DNA of 64,000 nucleotides, taken from contig CAJNDT010006202.1 of NCBI GenBank assembly GCA_905221615.1, forward strand, positions 801,427 through 865,426, in the 5' to 3' direction. Origin of the DNA: Symbiodinium sp. CCMP2592 (Eukaryota > Sar > Dinophyceae > Suessiales > Symbiodiniaceae). The position numbers and the translations under genes are program-made. The number at the start of each line of letters is the position of its first letter. Position 1 is the first letter of the stretch. This document shows positions 31,684-44,305 of the stretch, in pieces. The notes below the pieces were generated by a model that ran no database searches, was not told the origin of the DNA, and was given only the letters and a program-made list of their open reading frames with translations.

Positions 31684-32790
31684 CTGAGGACGGTGAGCAC
31701 CGCGCAAGGGTTCAGTTGCCCAAGTTTCATGCGCTTGACTTCTGGAGTTCAGGAAATGTGCTTCTTGTTACGGATCAAAACCCGGGCGCCTTGCGATCCT
31801 GATGATCGAAGTTTCCACACCCGGCACATCCTACATAGCATACGACAGTAATCCCTGGATATAATTAATCGTAACCCCCGAGGGCTCTACAACCCTAAAG
31901 CCAGAACCCTGGAGCCTTGACAAAGGCTCATAGGAGCCAGCTATGTCGGTACGAGAATCCCTCAACGGGGACCAGGTTGATACCTCCTTGGTGGTAGTCT
32001 TTCAAAGCTTGAAGATTGCCTTTCACCCTGAAGTTCTCAGACTTGTCTAGCCCTGCCATGTGGGCTCGCCCTTGCGAAGAGGCAAAAGAAATCCGAACCC
32101 CAAAGGCCCCAAATAGACCCTAAACCCCACAGGCCCTAAGCCCTAAACCTCAGACGGCGAGGAGTTTCGCACCGGCAAGCCTGGTGCTTGCTCGGCGACC
32201 TGTCAGCTCCTGGGTGGCATCAGATGATTAGTTCGCCTCGTACTGTAGGGTTTAGGGTATGTATTCATGTAGCACTGTTGAGCACGTATGTCTGTTATGT
32301 CTGTACGTGCGTATGTATATATTTAGTAATTGCTCTTTTTATCTTGGGTTGTACTGTATTGCGATTCATTGCATTGCATTGGAATGGATTGCAGTATATC
32401 GTATGTATGATGTGTAACAGCGTCTCCCTGTATGTCTGTCTATGTGTACGGTGTATGTATGTGCGCATGTACGCATGCATGCATGCCGAATGCCTGCAAC
32501 GGTGTATGCATATACGTATGCATGCATGTATTGTTTGCTCGCGCATGTGTGTGGGCATGTGTGTGTCGGCATGTTATGGAATGCCATGGCAGTTCATAAC
32601 ATGCATTGTAGTGTGATGCAACACACTGCAATGCCATGTTGTGCCGAAATGTATTGCAATGTACTGTGATGCACCGTAATGTATTCGGTATGTTGTGTAA
32701 ATGCAACGAGTTGTAATGTATTGCATACAAGTATTTTCCGCATGCCTGTTTCATCAATGCGTGTATGGATGTATGTTTGGATTCATGTAT
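31684..32790. other. Spacer with ATG/TATG microsatellite
   Basis: A plus frame at 31,630-31,802 is partly antisense to the gene fragment ending at 31,683 and is not preferred. Positions 32,400-32,770 are rich in TGTATG/GCATGC repeats. No gene is supported. Confidence 0.45.
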
Positions 32791-33075
32791 GGTTGCTGCT
32801 TGCTGCTGCTGCCGCTGCTGCTGCTGCTGCCGGTGTTGCTGCCGGTGTTGCTGCCGGTGCTGGTGGTGCTGGTGGTGCTGGTGGTGCTGGTGCTGGTGGT
32901 GCTGGTGCTGGTGGTGCTGGTGCTGGTGGTGCTGGTGCTGGTGGTGCTGGTGCTGGTGGTGCTGGTGCTGGTGCTGGTGGTGCTGCTGGTGCTGCTGGTG
33001 CTGCTGGTGCTGCTGGTGCTGCTGGTGCTGGTGCTGGTGCTGGTGGTGGTGGTGGTGGTGGTGGTGGTGGTGGTA
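32791..33075. repeat. CTG/GTG repeat array with 15-bp higher-order unit
   Basis: The unit GGTGCTGGTGCTGGT recurs, alternating with CTGCTGGTG, and ends in pure (GTG)n. Open frames across it (poly Ala/Gly, Val/Leu, Cys/Trp, Thr/Ser, Pro/Ala) are artefacts. Confidence 0.95.
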
Positions 33076-34610
33076 CGGTCTTGTTGCTGTCTCCTTTGCT
33101 GTGCTGGTTTTCCTGTCGTTGTGTTCGTCGTCGCCCTTTGTTCATTGTGTTTCTTTCTCTTAGACTCCTCCAACACAGGAGCCCTGAGGTCCCAAACGCC
33201 TCTACCCTAAACTCATTAAAGCCAGCCAACCAAACCCCTAAATTCTAAGCACTCGCGAAATCCTAAAACGTCCAAGCTCTAATCCACACCCCTAAAGCCT
33301 GAACTCCCACTAACCGCCCTAAGCGGCGAAAACCCAAGAAGACAACAGGAGTGTTTTCCCTACAGTGGCATCGCTGTGGAAGGGCTGGCCGACAGCAACT
33401 TCGACTCAGTGTAACAAACAAGAGTCCTAGTAGTGGAGTAGGTAACCTTTAACCTTTTTGGGGGGGACTATAGTCCCTGTGTAATCCCTATATACCCAAC
33501 AAGGTTAAGCTTTAGTTCCCCTTGATACCCGAAAGTAGGGAGTTTAAGGTTTAGGTTTTAGGACAAATGGTTCCTGGCATATGCATAGTCCCGGTGTAAA
33601 AAGGGCATAATTTGTGCCGCGATTCTGGTGTCTAGCATTGAACCACCGCCGCTAGACTAACGATGCTATTATCAAGTTCTTGTTGCGACTGCTGCTGATA
33701 AGCATGTGCTGCTTAAAACCTTCGAGAGCTGGAAGGGTTTCAGGTTCTCGGTGAGATGGCTACCGTGTTCTGACTGATGCATGTTTGTTTGCACACAGCT
33801 CCATACCCCCGGAATGCGTAGTAATTAATTAGTCAACCCACACCCCCAATCGAAAGGTTACGCACGTTACAGACACAATACAGGGATGGATGCTGCGGCT
33901 TCAGCAGTCCTCTTGCTTGCCCTCAGAGAGTGAACCGATCTAGTTGGGGTGACGGAGCGTTAAGTTGAACATAGAAGCCTAAATATAATCACCAAAATTA
34001 TGTTGGCCTTTCTTGTTATAGCTCTAACTGTTAGAGCTATACTGTACTTACCCCGAAACCCTACTCTAGTCATTAAGGCTCCTGTTTGACAAGTCTCTAA
34101 TTCGAGCCAGTCGAGGCCCAAATGCTGCGGGCACCTTATGGCTACAGGACGGGCTCACGGTTCTGCAGCACGGAAGCTCGTGGACTTTTCCCTAAGCAGA
34201 CCGAGAACAGAACACCTAGGAATAGGTCGAGCCGTAGTTGTCCTAAGCCCCTGGCCCGAACTCCAAACCTGCAATCAACCGTGAATCCCAACACTCTAAA
34301 CACGTAAGCTCTACAGCTTGGGCCTCCGAAGCTTGGGCCTAGAAGTCCTCGAAACATTGCAGCTGTATCCTTACGAACCGAAGATACCGCAACTTCGGCA
34401 ATTTGCCAAGTCCGAAGAAGTTCCCGAACGAGAGCCCAGGATATCCCAGCATTTCTCAGGATCGACATCGCAAGGGTCGAACTTCTGCCCTTGCCAGGAT
34501 CGATGTCACACCTGCGGCTCAGGGGCACATCTTCTTTGAGAAGTTCATCACCATGGCCCGAAGCCCAGGTTCATGCACATCAACTTGTTCCACACCGCCT
34601 GGTAGGTTTT
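33076..34610. other. Intergenic with repeat copy and weak exon
   Basis: One dispersed GGGCCCC-type repeat lies at about 33,975-34,084. A minus-strand candidate exon at 34511-34375 (acceptor CCGCAG|G, donor C|GTAAGG, ISWALVRELLRTWQIAEVAV) is plausible but unlinked. Nothing else is supported. Confidence 0.4.
33975..34084 (+). repeat. Dispersed GGGCCCCAAAACC repeat, copy 5 (diverged)
   Basis: Contains TACCCCGAAACCCTACTC and ATTAAGGCTCCTG in the usual order. Confidence 0.5.
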
Positions 34611-35354
34611 TATAAGAGCCCCCCCCTTAATATAGTGAGAATGGGGGGGGGTAACCCCCGGTGCCACCTATTTCCGCCACCTATTTTGCTACAGTGGGGG
34701 GTGGTTTGGAAATAGGTGGGAAATGATTAGAACAGCAGCATGACAGCCCTCTATCTGCATGGGCAGTCCAGCATCAAGGATAAATAGGTGGAGTCGAAGG
34801 GGGGTTGGGGGTCCGCTACGAGGCGCAAGGCTCTTGCACGCTACGGTCCCCCCACCTGTTCCCACCTATTTATTCTTAGCTAACAAGGCTTCTAGGCAAG
34901 GCCATAGCTGCTGGGCGAGCTGCACCTCTTTTAGAAATAGGCTAGCTCCAAGAACTTGCCTGAGTAGTAGGCTAGTATAGCAAGGAGTCCAGCGTCAAGG
35001 AGAAATAGGTGGAGTCGAAGGGGGGGTTGGGGGTCGCCTACGAGGCGCAAGGCTCTTGCACGCTACGGTCCCCCCACCTTTTCCCACCTATTTATTCCTG
35101 GCTTACAAGGCTTGGGGAAGGCTTCTAGGCGAGGCCATAGCTGGTGGGCTAGAAGTACATACCTTAGTAGTAGGCTGTCGCCTTCGCACGCTCAACCCGA
35201 AACTTGAGCCACTCAGCACACAACCTTCTGCGCTACAGTCCCCCAAGCCCCCCAACATATGAAAAACATCGAAATAGGTATGCCACCTATTTCCCCCCCC
35301 CCCTCGCCCACCCCCCCACCCCTCCCCCCCTTAAGGGGGGGCTCTTTTTTATAG
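34611..35354. mobile_element. Composite foldback element, about 745 bp
   Basis: The left end TATAAGAGCCCCCCCCTTAA is mirrored by TTAAGGGGGGGCTC...TATA at the right end. CCACCTATTT and AAATAGGTGG motifs recur inside. The interior holds two direct copies of about 150 bp (34,767-34,916 and 34,987-35,147), both containing GGTGGAGTCGAAGGGGGG and CTCTTGCACGCTACGGTCCC. No protein with recognisable transposase motifs is encoded, so it is probably non-autonomous. Confidence 0.7.
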
Positions 35355-36184
35355 TATACTAATCACGATGCAGTGTCATGTAGTACAGTCTAATATTTCA
35401 GGGCCCATGTCTGCAGTGTTCGTGCAAGGCTGGAGCCGCAAACAGGTGTGTAGGCGAAGCTCGTACCTCGGAAGCCCGTTCTCCTGCTCCTTGCATTGCT
35501 GAAATCACTCCAAGTCTTTTGAAGCCGTGCCCTTGATGAGCTTCTGCATCCAGAGACAAACTTTAGAAAGAAGTCGCACAAAAGAATTGTAGACCTCAGC
35601 TGGAAAGCCTAGGCCTCGAAGAGAAGAGAGAACCCACTGTTGGACTCTCAACTCAGGTGAAGGTTGCGTTGATGGAGGCCCCCGGAATTGCGAAGCAGGG
35701 AGTCCCAAGTGTTTCTTTTTTGTTGTGGTACTCGTAGGCGGAGGTGTTTGAATGCGACCGCTACTTCCACGGCACATGCCATCACGGCTGCATGAAAGCA
35801 TGCCTGCTTGTTCCATGGCTTGTTTGATATAAGACTGTCGAAAGCATGCTGGGCCTCGCTGCCTTGAAGGCCAGACCAGTTTTTGAAGTTCATCCTCGCC
35901 AAACCTTCCATTCATGCGCAGCGCCCCTGTCGGTAACATCTGCATGGCACCGACAACTTGCGGGTTCCTTATTATGAACATGGTATACTGGGCCCCGAAA
36001 CTCTGTTCTAACTATTAAGGCCCCTGTGTTAACACCGGCATGGCTCTGATAACTTCCCATGCCCGCAGGAAGCATCGGCGCAGGAAGTCATCTTCGCAAG
36101 CGATCCCCAGGCTCCGTGCCCAGGATACTAATACTGTAAAACTTAATACCAATAATTAATATTGTACTGCTGTACTAAATATAG

Positions 36185-36216
<32 letters not shown>

Positions 36217-39200
36217 ATAAGATCATGCACCAATACTATAGTGTAGTATTACTATAGTGCTATCTTTGCAGACCCGTCAAAACAGGGCCGATGCCTGAAC
36301 ACTCAGCACCCCTCTGCAGCCCCGAATGAAGCGTTTAGAACATGAGAGACTAGGGATAGCGCTGGAAACAGTTGTGTTGAGAGTTCCCTAAACCCGAAAC
36401 CCTAAAACCCTCTGAGCTGGAACAGCCAGGCCTCCATAAGCCGACGGAAGGCTCTTGTTAATGGAGTTCGAGCCGTTTGCTTAGAAGTTTCTTTAGCAAG
36501 TCCGCCAGTGACCTTGCGTTCTCTGGCGCTGACTTCAATCTTGACACATTCGTTAGATGGCTTCTTGAGCACCGTCAAGATTTCCTATTCAGAAAGACAG
36601 CCCGCCGAATGCGCCATGCACCCATGCAACAAGGATGATACCCACTCAGTCATGAGTCATAAGGGCTTGACAGCACTGTATCAATGGATCAGCTCGCATG
36701 GAACGGCTGGCTAGAGACAGCATGTTTCTATGTTCCCCAGGTAAAGCTGGACTTGCTTCGCGGTGGGGCACGCTTGCGCCGTGCAACGCAGCAAGGTACC
36801 TGGACAAAAGCCCAGCACGGAGAAAGCACGAAACAATTCAAGCGACATGCGAAGCGCAAACCTAGATTGATCCAGAACCCCCCCCCCCCAAGCTGAGCGA
36901 CATTAAACGGTTGAGTGGCTATGCAACTTCGTTGTCAAGGTCCCTCGAATGTAGGACGCCGTCTACCGGCTCACCTGTAAACATCTGTTATAGTAGTTTC
37001 ATGTTTCTGCAGCCTCTACATATTGCTGGTTGGCAAACTCCCAATGTGTAGTTCCAAATGCCTGCTATCTGCTACATACAGCTTTGAACTTGATTGGAAC
37101 CCGGAGTTAAACCAACCCTCACATAGGACAAGCGGGTCTGAAGGGTGCCATGCGCCCTAAACCGTTCCATGTGGCTCTGCCTTCGTGGGCTTAGGGTTTG
37201 GGTTAGGGTTTAAGAATCAGTTCAAGCAAGCTTGGCGTTTGTTGTCCTTCTGTCTTTCCGCTTTGCCATGATTTACTTTCTCCGGGGTGGTCTGCACGCG
37301 TTTTCTACTCCGTCGAAGTTGACACCCGACGCAGGCTTAGATGCACTGTCAACGGAGTTGGAATACTTCACTCAGGCCCCGATGGCAGGGCTCGAGGGGA
37401 TCTACAGTTGAGTTGCTGCAATCAGAGAGACGGGAAGTCAAGACATGTGGCCTGCAATGGCTTAACAACCTTATCGAATAGGCTCCTTCCGGACAACACA
37501 CTTGAGGACATGCATTGGGTTTGGCTGAGTGCAGGTATCTCCACGGAGACCGTCCGAAGGCTCAGACCCACAAAGAAGTTTCGTCTAAAACGGACTCACT
37601 TGAGACTTGAGACCCAAACCCTAGACCCTAAACCGTACCCCTTCAGGAGCTGGAGAAGAAGACCTTCCTTCCAGTTCCATCGGCCCCTTGGAGCCGCAGA
37701 CAATACAAGTCTGGGGAACATGGTTCCGTTTCTGTCGACCGGTTCAATGTTGTGCTAAGCAGCGACAGTCAGTAGTCTTCGTGGCCGAAGCCAATGTGAA
37801 GGGCTTCTCTCTTTGGCTATGGGCCTTCGCGGGTCTCGACGTGGCACGTCAGGTCACGTCTCGGATTCTTCCTGCATGCTGTGCATCTCTTTGGAACATG
37901 GTCAAGCTGCCGGAAGTCTCATAACACATGATGCGACGGTGACGAACAAGGGTTTGCATGGTGCTTAGCCTGACAGTCCCTCTAAAGGTTGCCATCCATC
38001 CGGTTTCAGCTCCAACCCCAGCGGACAGTTTGAAGACGAGCCAGCCCCAAAATGCCAGAAACACTGGAGTCCCTCGACCCTCCTCAGGAGATTGCTCGGT
38101 GTCATCACTTGGGCATGAACCAGCCTATCTTCGTGAAGCCCCCCACCACCGACTACGACCTCGTGTCACACTTGATGCAAATCTTCGTGGAGGAGGGAGG
38201 GGTGCCGAGTTTGGAGTTTTCATGAGGTTTTTGTAGGGGTACGATGTTGTCGATCTAACGATTCATATGTCTGGGCTTACCTAAAAGCATTACAAGGCGC
38301 ACTTTCGGGTCCTGGTAGAATTGGGGGATTGCACTGTGTTAGGATCTGGTGTTCGGGCGCAGAGGTGGCAGACAGGCCGCAGCTTGGCACGTCGCCGCTT
38401 TATGCTGACCTTTGTGTTCATGATGCGACTTCATCACACTCTGTCTCCTCCGAGTCTTGTGCAACTTGTGAGGATTGTGCCGGTTGGCTGAACACTGGGT
38501 TCGTTGCTTGACGTAATTAGGTCATGCAAACTGCTGGAAGGCCTGTGAACCGCAAAAACCCTGCATGCACACGCACGCACACACAGAGACACATAGAACA
38601 CAAGCCGAACTTGAAGGAGCTTGCCATCGGAGTGTCGCTGCCGCTCTGGAGCGCAGTGAGGGAGAACCGTTTGGAGGCCGGGGAATTCGGCTTTCCCGAG
38701 GTTCTTAAGTCGCAGGGTTTAGAAGTCTATGGTCTTCAGACCAGTTCAGGGTTTAGGGTGTATAGACGTCTTTTGATTTGCAAGTTCAAGTCAATGTGGA
38801 GAAGCCGACAGCTTGCGCTTGCCTTGCGACCGGCAGGATTGCCGAAAGCTTCTGAAGGAACAGGCGGACCCCAACCTTTCGGATGGACGCGGGTCGCTGG
38901 GCAAGATAGTGCTTCCCCGATGTTGTTCTTCATTCCCTGCATGGGGTTTGACTGGTTCATTCGCATATGCCTCTGAGTGACACTGAAGCATCACGCTCTG
39001 AGCTGAAGTTCAACCGGCATGTCGTCCACCGGGCTGTAGTGTGAGACTGAAGTTCCGTGTTAAGTTGTTTGAGCAGGACCCCAAGCAAGTTCCTGTGCAC
39101 CTGCCAATCTAGGACAACAACCCTGCATTTGGCTGCTCAGCAACGTGAAGTCGAGGCAGGAGACAAAAGGAGGTTGTTTTCTTTCAAAGGCGCCATCTTG

Positions 39201-39754
39201 ATGCCGGCTTCGCCCCACTAGCATGCCTCAACGGTCGCAGTGATGCCTCAGTGTGGGATCTCTGTCTTTTTCAGGTCTTGTGCAGCTACCCGCCGAGTCT
39301 GTCTCAAAACCCTACTGACCTACTGTAAACCCTAAACCCCTCATAAAGCCACAGTGAGACCCCAGCCGGTGCCTCCATCGCGTGCAGATCGTCCGCCTTC
39401 TGATCCGTGTCGGTGCGGCGAGCACGGCGCGACACCTACTACAGTATCAGGTTAAGGGCTTAGAGCTTCATATAGGGATTAGGGATGTTTTTAGGGTCGA
39501 GGTCTTAGGGTTTATGTTTGCGGTTTAGGGCCTGTCCACATGACACAAGAGACGGTGTGGATTCGAAGAGCTTTGCCTGAATGCCCATGCCATTTGTAAG
39601 TCATGCTGTCGGGCACCTGTTTCCATTCACATGTGTGTGCGTGTGTGTTTCTCAGTGTGTTTTATTTCGATCTCTGTAGCACAAATAAACAAATCAATGT
39701 GTGTACATGAGCATATGTACACATCTCCCCACACACACATAATTACATATCTAC

Positions 39755-39785
<31 letters not shown>

Positions 39786-39837
39786 CTAGTATCCGTAATC
39801 TCATTAAGTACATATGCAGATACGCACATTTACATAC
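35355..39837. other. Mostly unassigned sequence with weak coding candidates
   Basis: A 158-codon minus frame (35981-35505; FPAEVYNSFVRLLSKVCLWM near its end) and a 150-codon plus frame (38524-38976) are long enough to be exons, but I found no consistent splice partners. Dispersed repeat copy 6 is at about 35,950-36,026, and an (AT)n run is at 36,182-36,220. Telomere-type repeats are scattered, for example at 37,190-37,215 and 39,450-39,535. Confidence 0.35.
35950..36026 (+). repeat. Dispersed GGGCCCCAAAACC repeat, copy 6 (3' part)
   Basis: GGGTTCCTTATTATGAACAT is followed by GGGCCCCGAAACTCTGTTCT and TTAAGGCCCCTGTG. The flanks on both sides resemble each other (GCATGGCACCGACAACTT and GCATGGCTCTGATAACTT). 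Confidence 0.6.
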
Positions 39838-40392
39838 AAAGACTGGCAGATCGACCAGTTGGCCGAGCAAACGTGGAAACGCGTCCAGCCCACCGCAGAG
39901 TGGGCGGAACCCCCTGCTAACACTGGTAAATGTTCCCTTAGTGTCCTTATACATGTTTGTGTGTATGTATGTACGTATGTATGTGTGTATGTGTATGTAT
40001 GTACGTACGTATGTATGTTTAAGATAATGACACATAAACACATACATACATACATACATACATACATAATACATACATACACGTACACATACATACATAC
40101 ACATATATATATATATATGTGACTGATAATCGTGATGATAGTTCTCGCAAGCCCTGCATGTCTTACCCGACATTCTGCCAGAATCGGGATCTCCGTGGCT
40201 GCACGGCGGCTCATTGCGTTCCGCTACTGGCGGCCGTGGCCCCAGGATCAATCCTCCCAGGCCTCCATGTAGGGCATGAGCAGAGTCTAAGGGGTAAGGC
40301 CAAGCTGCAACGGAACATTGTGCCTCTTTTTTCGGTCCCGTCTTGCTGCTGCAGCAAGGATCAGACCACGGCGGATCTGGCGGAGGCCTCAA
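39838..40392 (-). CDS. Two exons of an unknown gene
   Basis: The upstream exon, open from about 40392, ends at 40167 with TCGG|GTAAGA (phase 1). The next exon (39913-39838) starts after GTTAGCAG, also in phase 1, and ends TT|GTATGT. The join reads DPDSGRMSG then GSAHSAVGWTRFHVCSANWS. The intron (40166-39914) is a block of AT, TATG and TATA microsatellites. The upstream part (SAHALHGGLGGLILGPRPPV) is Gly/Pro-rich. Start and end exons are not found and no family is recognised. Confidence 0.5.
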
Positions 40393-42662
40393 GCCGTTGT
40401 TGTCTTGAGGTTCGGTGGGTGTCCGAGTTGGAGTTGCATCTTCTGATATTCCATCAGAGCTTGGTTTCCATCCCCCTAAAGTTCAATTCGGCTGGCTGAT
40501 AAAGTTTGAAAGACAAAGGTTCTGGGTAGTGAGAGCCTGGAGAATCAAAGCAGCCTCGGCCAGCCCGAACAAATCGCGCAGATTTCTACTCCTACCCAGT
40601 ATCTATGCTTGCAAATCGAGGAACCCTGCTGGCTCGTGCATGTACATATATAGGAATCGATGGTGGTGTGGTAGTGAACACGATCATTCTGATGTTATAG
40701 AACATGGTAACATCAACCTCAGACACTGGTCGGAAAACAGTACTCGACTCGAAGCTAGAAGCAATACTAGAGTCTCACAACAATATTGCAACAGAAGGAC
40801 TGTGGACACGAGGTCTGGCACCTGCGACGATTCTGGCGCTAGATAGACTGTTGACTACTGTTGGCAAGCCGCGTTCTCTCTGTGCAAAAGAGAAAACATT
40901 GTATCAGCACTGCCACGTTTACCGCTGATGCTTTCGCCTGGTGGAAGCCACACTGCCGACAATGAAAGACCTAACCCCTTCCCGCCGCCGGCAGATCTTC
41001 ATGTCGGATGGGGAGGCGTTGTCACTCAGGAACAAGGCGCGCATTGACAAGATGCGAGGATCATTGGTTTAGTGCTGCCTGGCACTCGTTCACTCGTTCT
41101 CCACCTCCATGCTTGTGTCCCTACAGTCGGGCTCTGATCTTGATGCCCAGTTCTGGCATGGCCCTGTACCCCACAGACAGCGTGGGGTGCTAGACAAAAG
41201 GATAGTGTGCCTCGTGGACGGCGGGCTTGGGATCCCGGGCTTTGTGCGGGATGGATGCCTGTTGTAGCGCAGGGAAGACGGGCTTACAAACATCACTTGG
41301 CAGCGCCCACTCTTCCCCCGATTCCCGGAAGCCTCAAGAGGAGCCAAATGGCAGATTGAAAGCATCTATGGAATGCTCGCAGGGACCGCTGCACCTGTGT
41401 AGTAGGTTACGGCGCCAGCTCGCAATGTAGTAGTAGTAGCCCATTATGGGGCTAAGTTGGGGAAGCGTTTTTTGTGTCACCGCCGCTTGCGACCAGGCTG
41501 GCGTTTCCGTGCCTTGGCCGCAAGCTGAGGGCACTCCGAGGTGCGTAAGGGTCCTTGCAGGGGGTGGATTGGAAACATCTGCGAGTATAAGACAGCTCCT
41601 AATTCAGAGAACCACCCACACACGCTTCAGCTTTGAATTCCCTGTCAGTTGTACGACCATACTTACTTCCCTTGTGCTCTCGGCGTACTTCTAAGGCTGC
41701 TATGCTACAGGTCTCAGCGCTTGTTGCAAGCTGAGAAAAGACAGGACCATTGCCTGTCATAAACCCCAACAGTCATTTCAAGATGCCTCTTTCCTGGGGC
41801 GGAGATGCCAAGCCACTTTCGTCCTTCATCTGAAGCTGCTGCTGAGACATCGATGTCACACAGACATCCTGAAATGACCCAGACCCCCCAAAACTCAACC
41901 CCAACCCTAAACTTAAGCCAAAATTTACAGAACTCTAGCCTGAACCCTCCTGCCCTCCTGTGGCACCTCTGTTGACAAGGTCTTCGAGCGCTTCTACCTC
42001 TGGTCGATCAGCGCTTGCAACGGCCATCCGTTCGAGCCCTTGTACAGTCGCCTGCGTGTCTACGCCGGATCTTGGGCCTTGTTTAGGGGGGGCTTTCCGA
42101 CTTCCGGGAGCTGGGTGCGTATGTAGGGAAAATTGGGGGCTTAGGGTTTAGGGGAGCTTCCTCATTTAAGGAAGTCGAGGTGTAGTTCGGCAATTTTAAG
42201 GCTGGGTTAGGGCTTAGGGGCTTCCTGGTTTGTGTAAGTTGAAGTTGCTTAAGGCATGATCGGGGCTGTTTTGTCACGATCATGTGTGTGTTTGTGTGTT
42301 TGCATATCGGGTGACTGTTTTTGTTGGGTCATGGGGTGTACAGTATGTTTCAGACATGTAGATGTCCCACACTGGCCGAACGGGACCACGTAATAGTTCA
42401 TACTTGAAGGGCTTTGTTGAGGTAGAGCTTGTGCTGAGTGAGTTGCAATATCGGGGACAGCCGAGGGCAGCATTTCTCCTCTGGGAACCTTCCCGACCTC
42501 TGGAACATCGGGATGTCAAGCATCGGGTCAACATACCCACAGCGCCCCGGCAGAACATGTGTCCTTGAATCCGAAAACGGCGAGAGTTCAGCTTAGAGTT
42601 GAGGGTAAGGCGGTAAGACCGGCTAATATCCGATCTCGTGGGATCACAACTGGAGTCCGAAC
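40393..42662. other. No supported gene
   Basis: Several 60-140 codon frames on both strands overlap one another without convincing splice sites. TTTAGGG-type repeats occur around 42,125-42,165. Confidence 0.4.
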
Positions 42663-43131
42663 ATGTCGGCATCTGCAAAGACTCTGAAAGCTGACGGCGT
42701 CAACTGCACCTCTCCCTATAGATATTCGAACATCAACGCTCTTGAGTTGAAGCTCTGCGACATCATGGCAATTGTTGACATCGTTGTGGTACCCTGTGAA
42801 GCCATTTCAGCGAACTGCCGTGAATGGACAAGGTCCTAACAAGGTCTTGTGCCGTCAGTTCTGTTCCCCCCTCACTGCGGAGTGGCTTTACCTCGCTGTT
42901 CGAACGTGCTTCCACTCCAGGAAACCAAAACCACCGAACCGAGAAGCGCCGACCTTCATAGGGGAGGGCAGGGTTCGATGCCTGGGGACGGCTTGGCCTT
43001 GCGATAGTATGCAGGGTAAGATTTTTCTGGCAGTCTGGGTCTTAAGTCGTAGGAACTGTTTCTCGTTTGCAGGTACTTTCATTCCACGTCTCCTCGAAAA
43101 GGGCCCCGATGCTTCCCTTGCCGAGACCTAG
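42663..43131 (+). CDS. Three-exon small protein of unknown function
   Basis: Exon 1 is 42663-42788 (ATG start, MSASAKTLKADGVNCTSPYR, ending DIMAIVDIVV). Exon 2 is 42859-43015 (FCSPLTAEWLYLAVRTCFHS ... GTAWPCDSMQ). Exon 3 is 43073-43131 (TFIPRLLEKGPDASLAET, stop). Donors are GTACCC (phase 0) and GTAAGA (phase 1); acceptors are CCGTCAG and TTTGCAG|G. All phases match, giving 113 residues. The introns are only 70 and 57 nt. The protein is Cys-containing with an aromatic/hydrophobic middle but no membrane segment or known motif. Confidence 0.65.
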
Positions 43132-44305
43132 AGAGCCCAAAAGAGCTGCAGATGATGTTTCCCCAGCTTGGTGCCCCTTCTGGGTTCAGGGTTTAAGGGT
43201 TTCGGGTATAGGGGTTTAGGGTTTAGGGGTTTCGGGTGAGTCATACTCAAGCCTCTCCGAGACTGTGATAGTCCAGCCTCAATCAGGTCTCTCACCACCG
43301 TCTCCACACAGGTACGTCGCACCCCGGCAGCTTCGGATTGCTCTGCTTGCATGCATGGGATGTTCGAAGTTCGAATGGGGTCCGAGACGGCTTCCTACTT
43401 CCTATCCCAGCAGAAGCGATGGGACCATGCCATAGGAAATCTCATACATAGTACGAGACTTCCCACCTGAACACTCAGGGGTCTGTTTACAGTTTTTGCC
43501 CAATAACTCTCCGTATCTTGGCAGACTCGACCGAGTGAACAGAGGAAGCCAGGAAATCAGCTCTGCGTGCCGCCCGCCCCGGCCCGACACACACGCGCTG
43601 AAGGGCTGACTCCAGATCGCTCTTTCAATAGAGTTTGATAAGCTACTTGGAGGATCATGGGACCTAGTAAGGTTATAAGTACCCTAATTGGAGTTATAAG
43701 CATAGCTACCTGATTTATAACCCTAGTTACTAAGTCCCATGATCCTCCAAGTGCCCGGATTCCTAGAGTTGTTCGTAGTGTCATGAAGCCGTGGCCTGAA
43801 CACAAAACTTCGATGGGAGGGAACCTTGGCACGGTTCTGCAGCTGCTGCTTGGTTTTGGGAGAACACAGGGCCTGTGAAAGGAGGGGTATAGGACCCAAT
43901 GGAGGGGTCATAGTATGACCTCTAGTGCGACCAGTATTACAGAGCCTTGTGCTGCGTGGTTCAATCTAATTGTGACAGGGGCACATGAGACTGGCTGTCT
44001 TCAAATGCGAATCCCGAGAATGGCTGGAATCGGGACCCCACACTGATCACCCATTTCGAAGAAGTCCACCTGAGCATGAGGCCCCTAGCAAGCGATGCAC
44101 ATCGACGCAGGTTCAATTCATGAGAACTGCCTGTACGTAGTCCCCCATGCATCCATGGATCCATTTAAGTTAGTCGGGGGGTGGGGCAGGGGGTGCGCGG
44201 GTGTTGGAACCGGAATGGACTCACGATCTGAACCAGCCCCCAGTCCCTGTGCTTCGGAATCGCAGAGGTCTCAACATCAATGGCCTCATGCGCACCATTT
44301 ACGTG
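43132..44305. other. Spacer with foldback element
   Basis: TTTAGGG-type repeats lie at 43,190-43,230, with the foldback described separately. A minus frame at 44,164-43,961 could be an exon but is unlinked. Confidence 0.45.
43645..43752. mobile_element. Foldback element, 108 bp
   Basis: ACTTGGAGGATCATGGGAC at the left is exactly complemented by GTCCCATGATCCTCCAAGT at the right. The interior also pairs (GTTATAA ... TTATAAC). The size matches the 111-bp elements elsewhere, but the ends differ and no target duplication is evident. Confidence 0.8.

Noticed and set aside
32679-33248. Several 130-190 codon frames across the CTG/GTG array
   Set aside because: Five frames are open at once, as expected for a repeat without stop codons in any register.
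33427-33545. Possible additional foldback (GGTAACCTTTAACC ... GGTTAAGC)
   Set aside because: The arms are short and mismatched; not convincing beside the clear elements.
34759-34980. 73-codon plus frame inside the composite foldback
   Set aside because: The sequence is a repeat copy; the second internal copy has the same peptide in a different context and no family signal.
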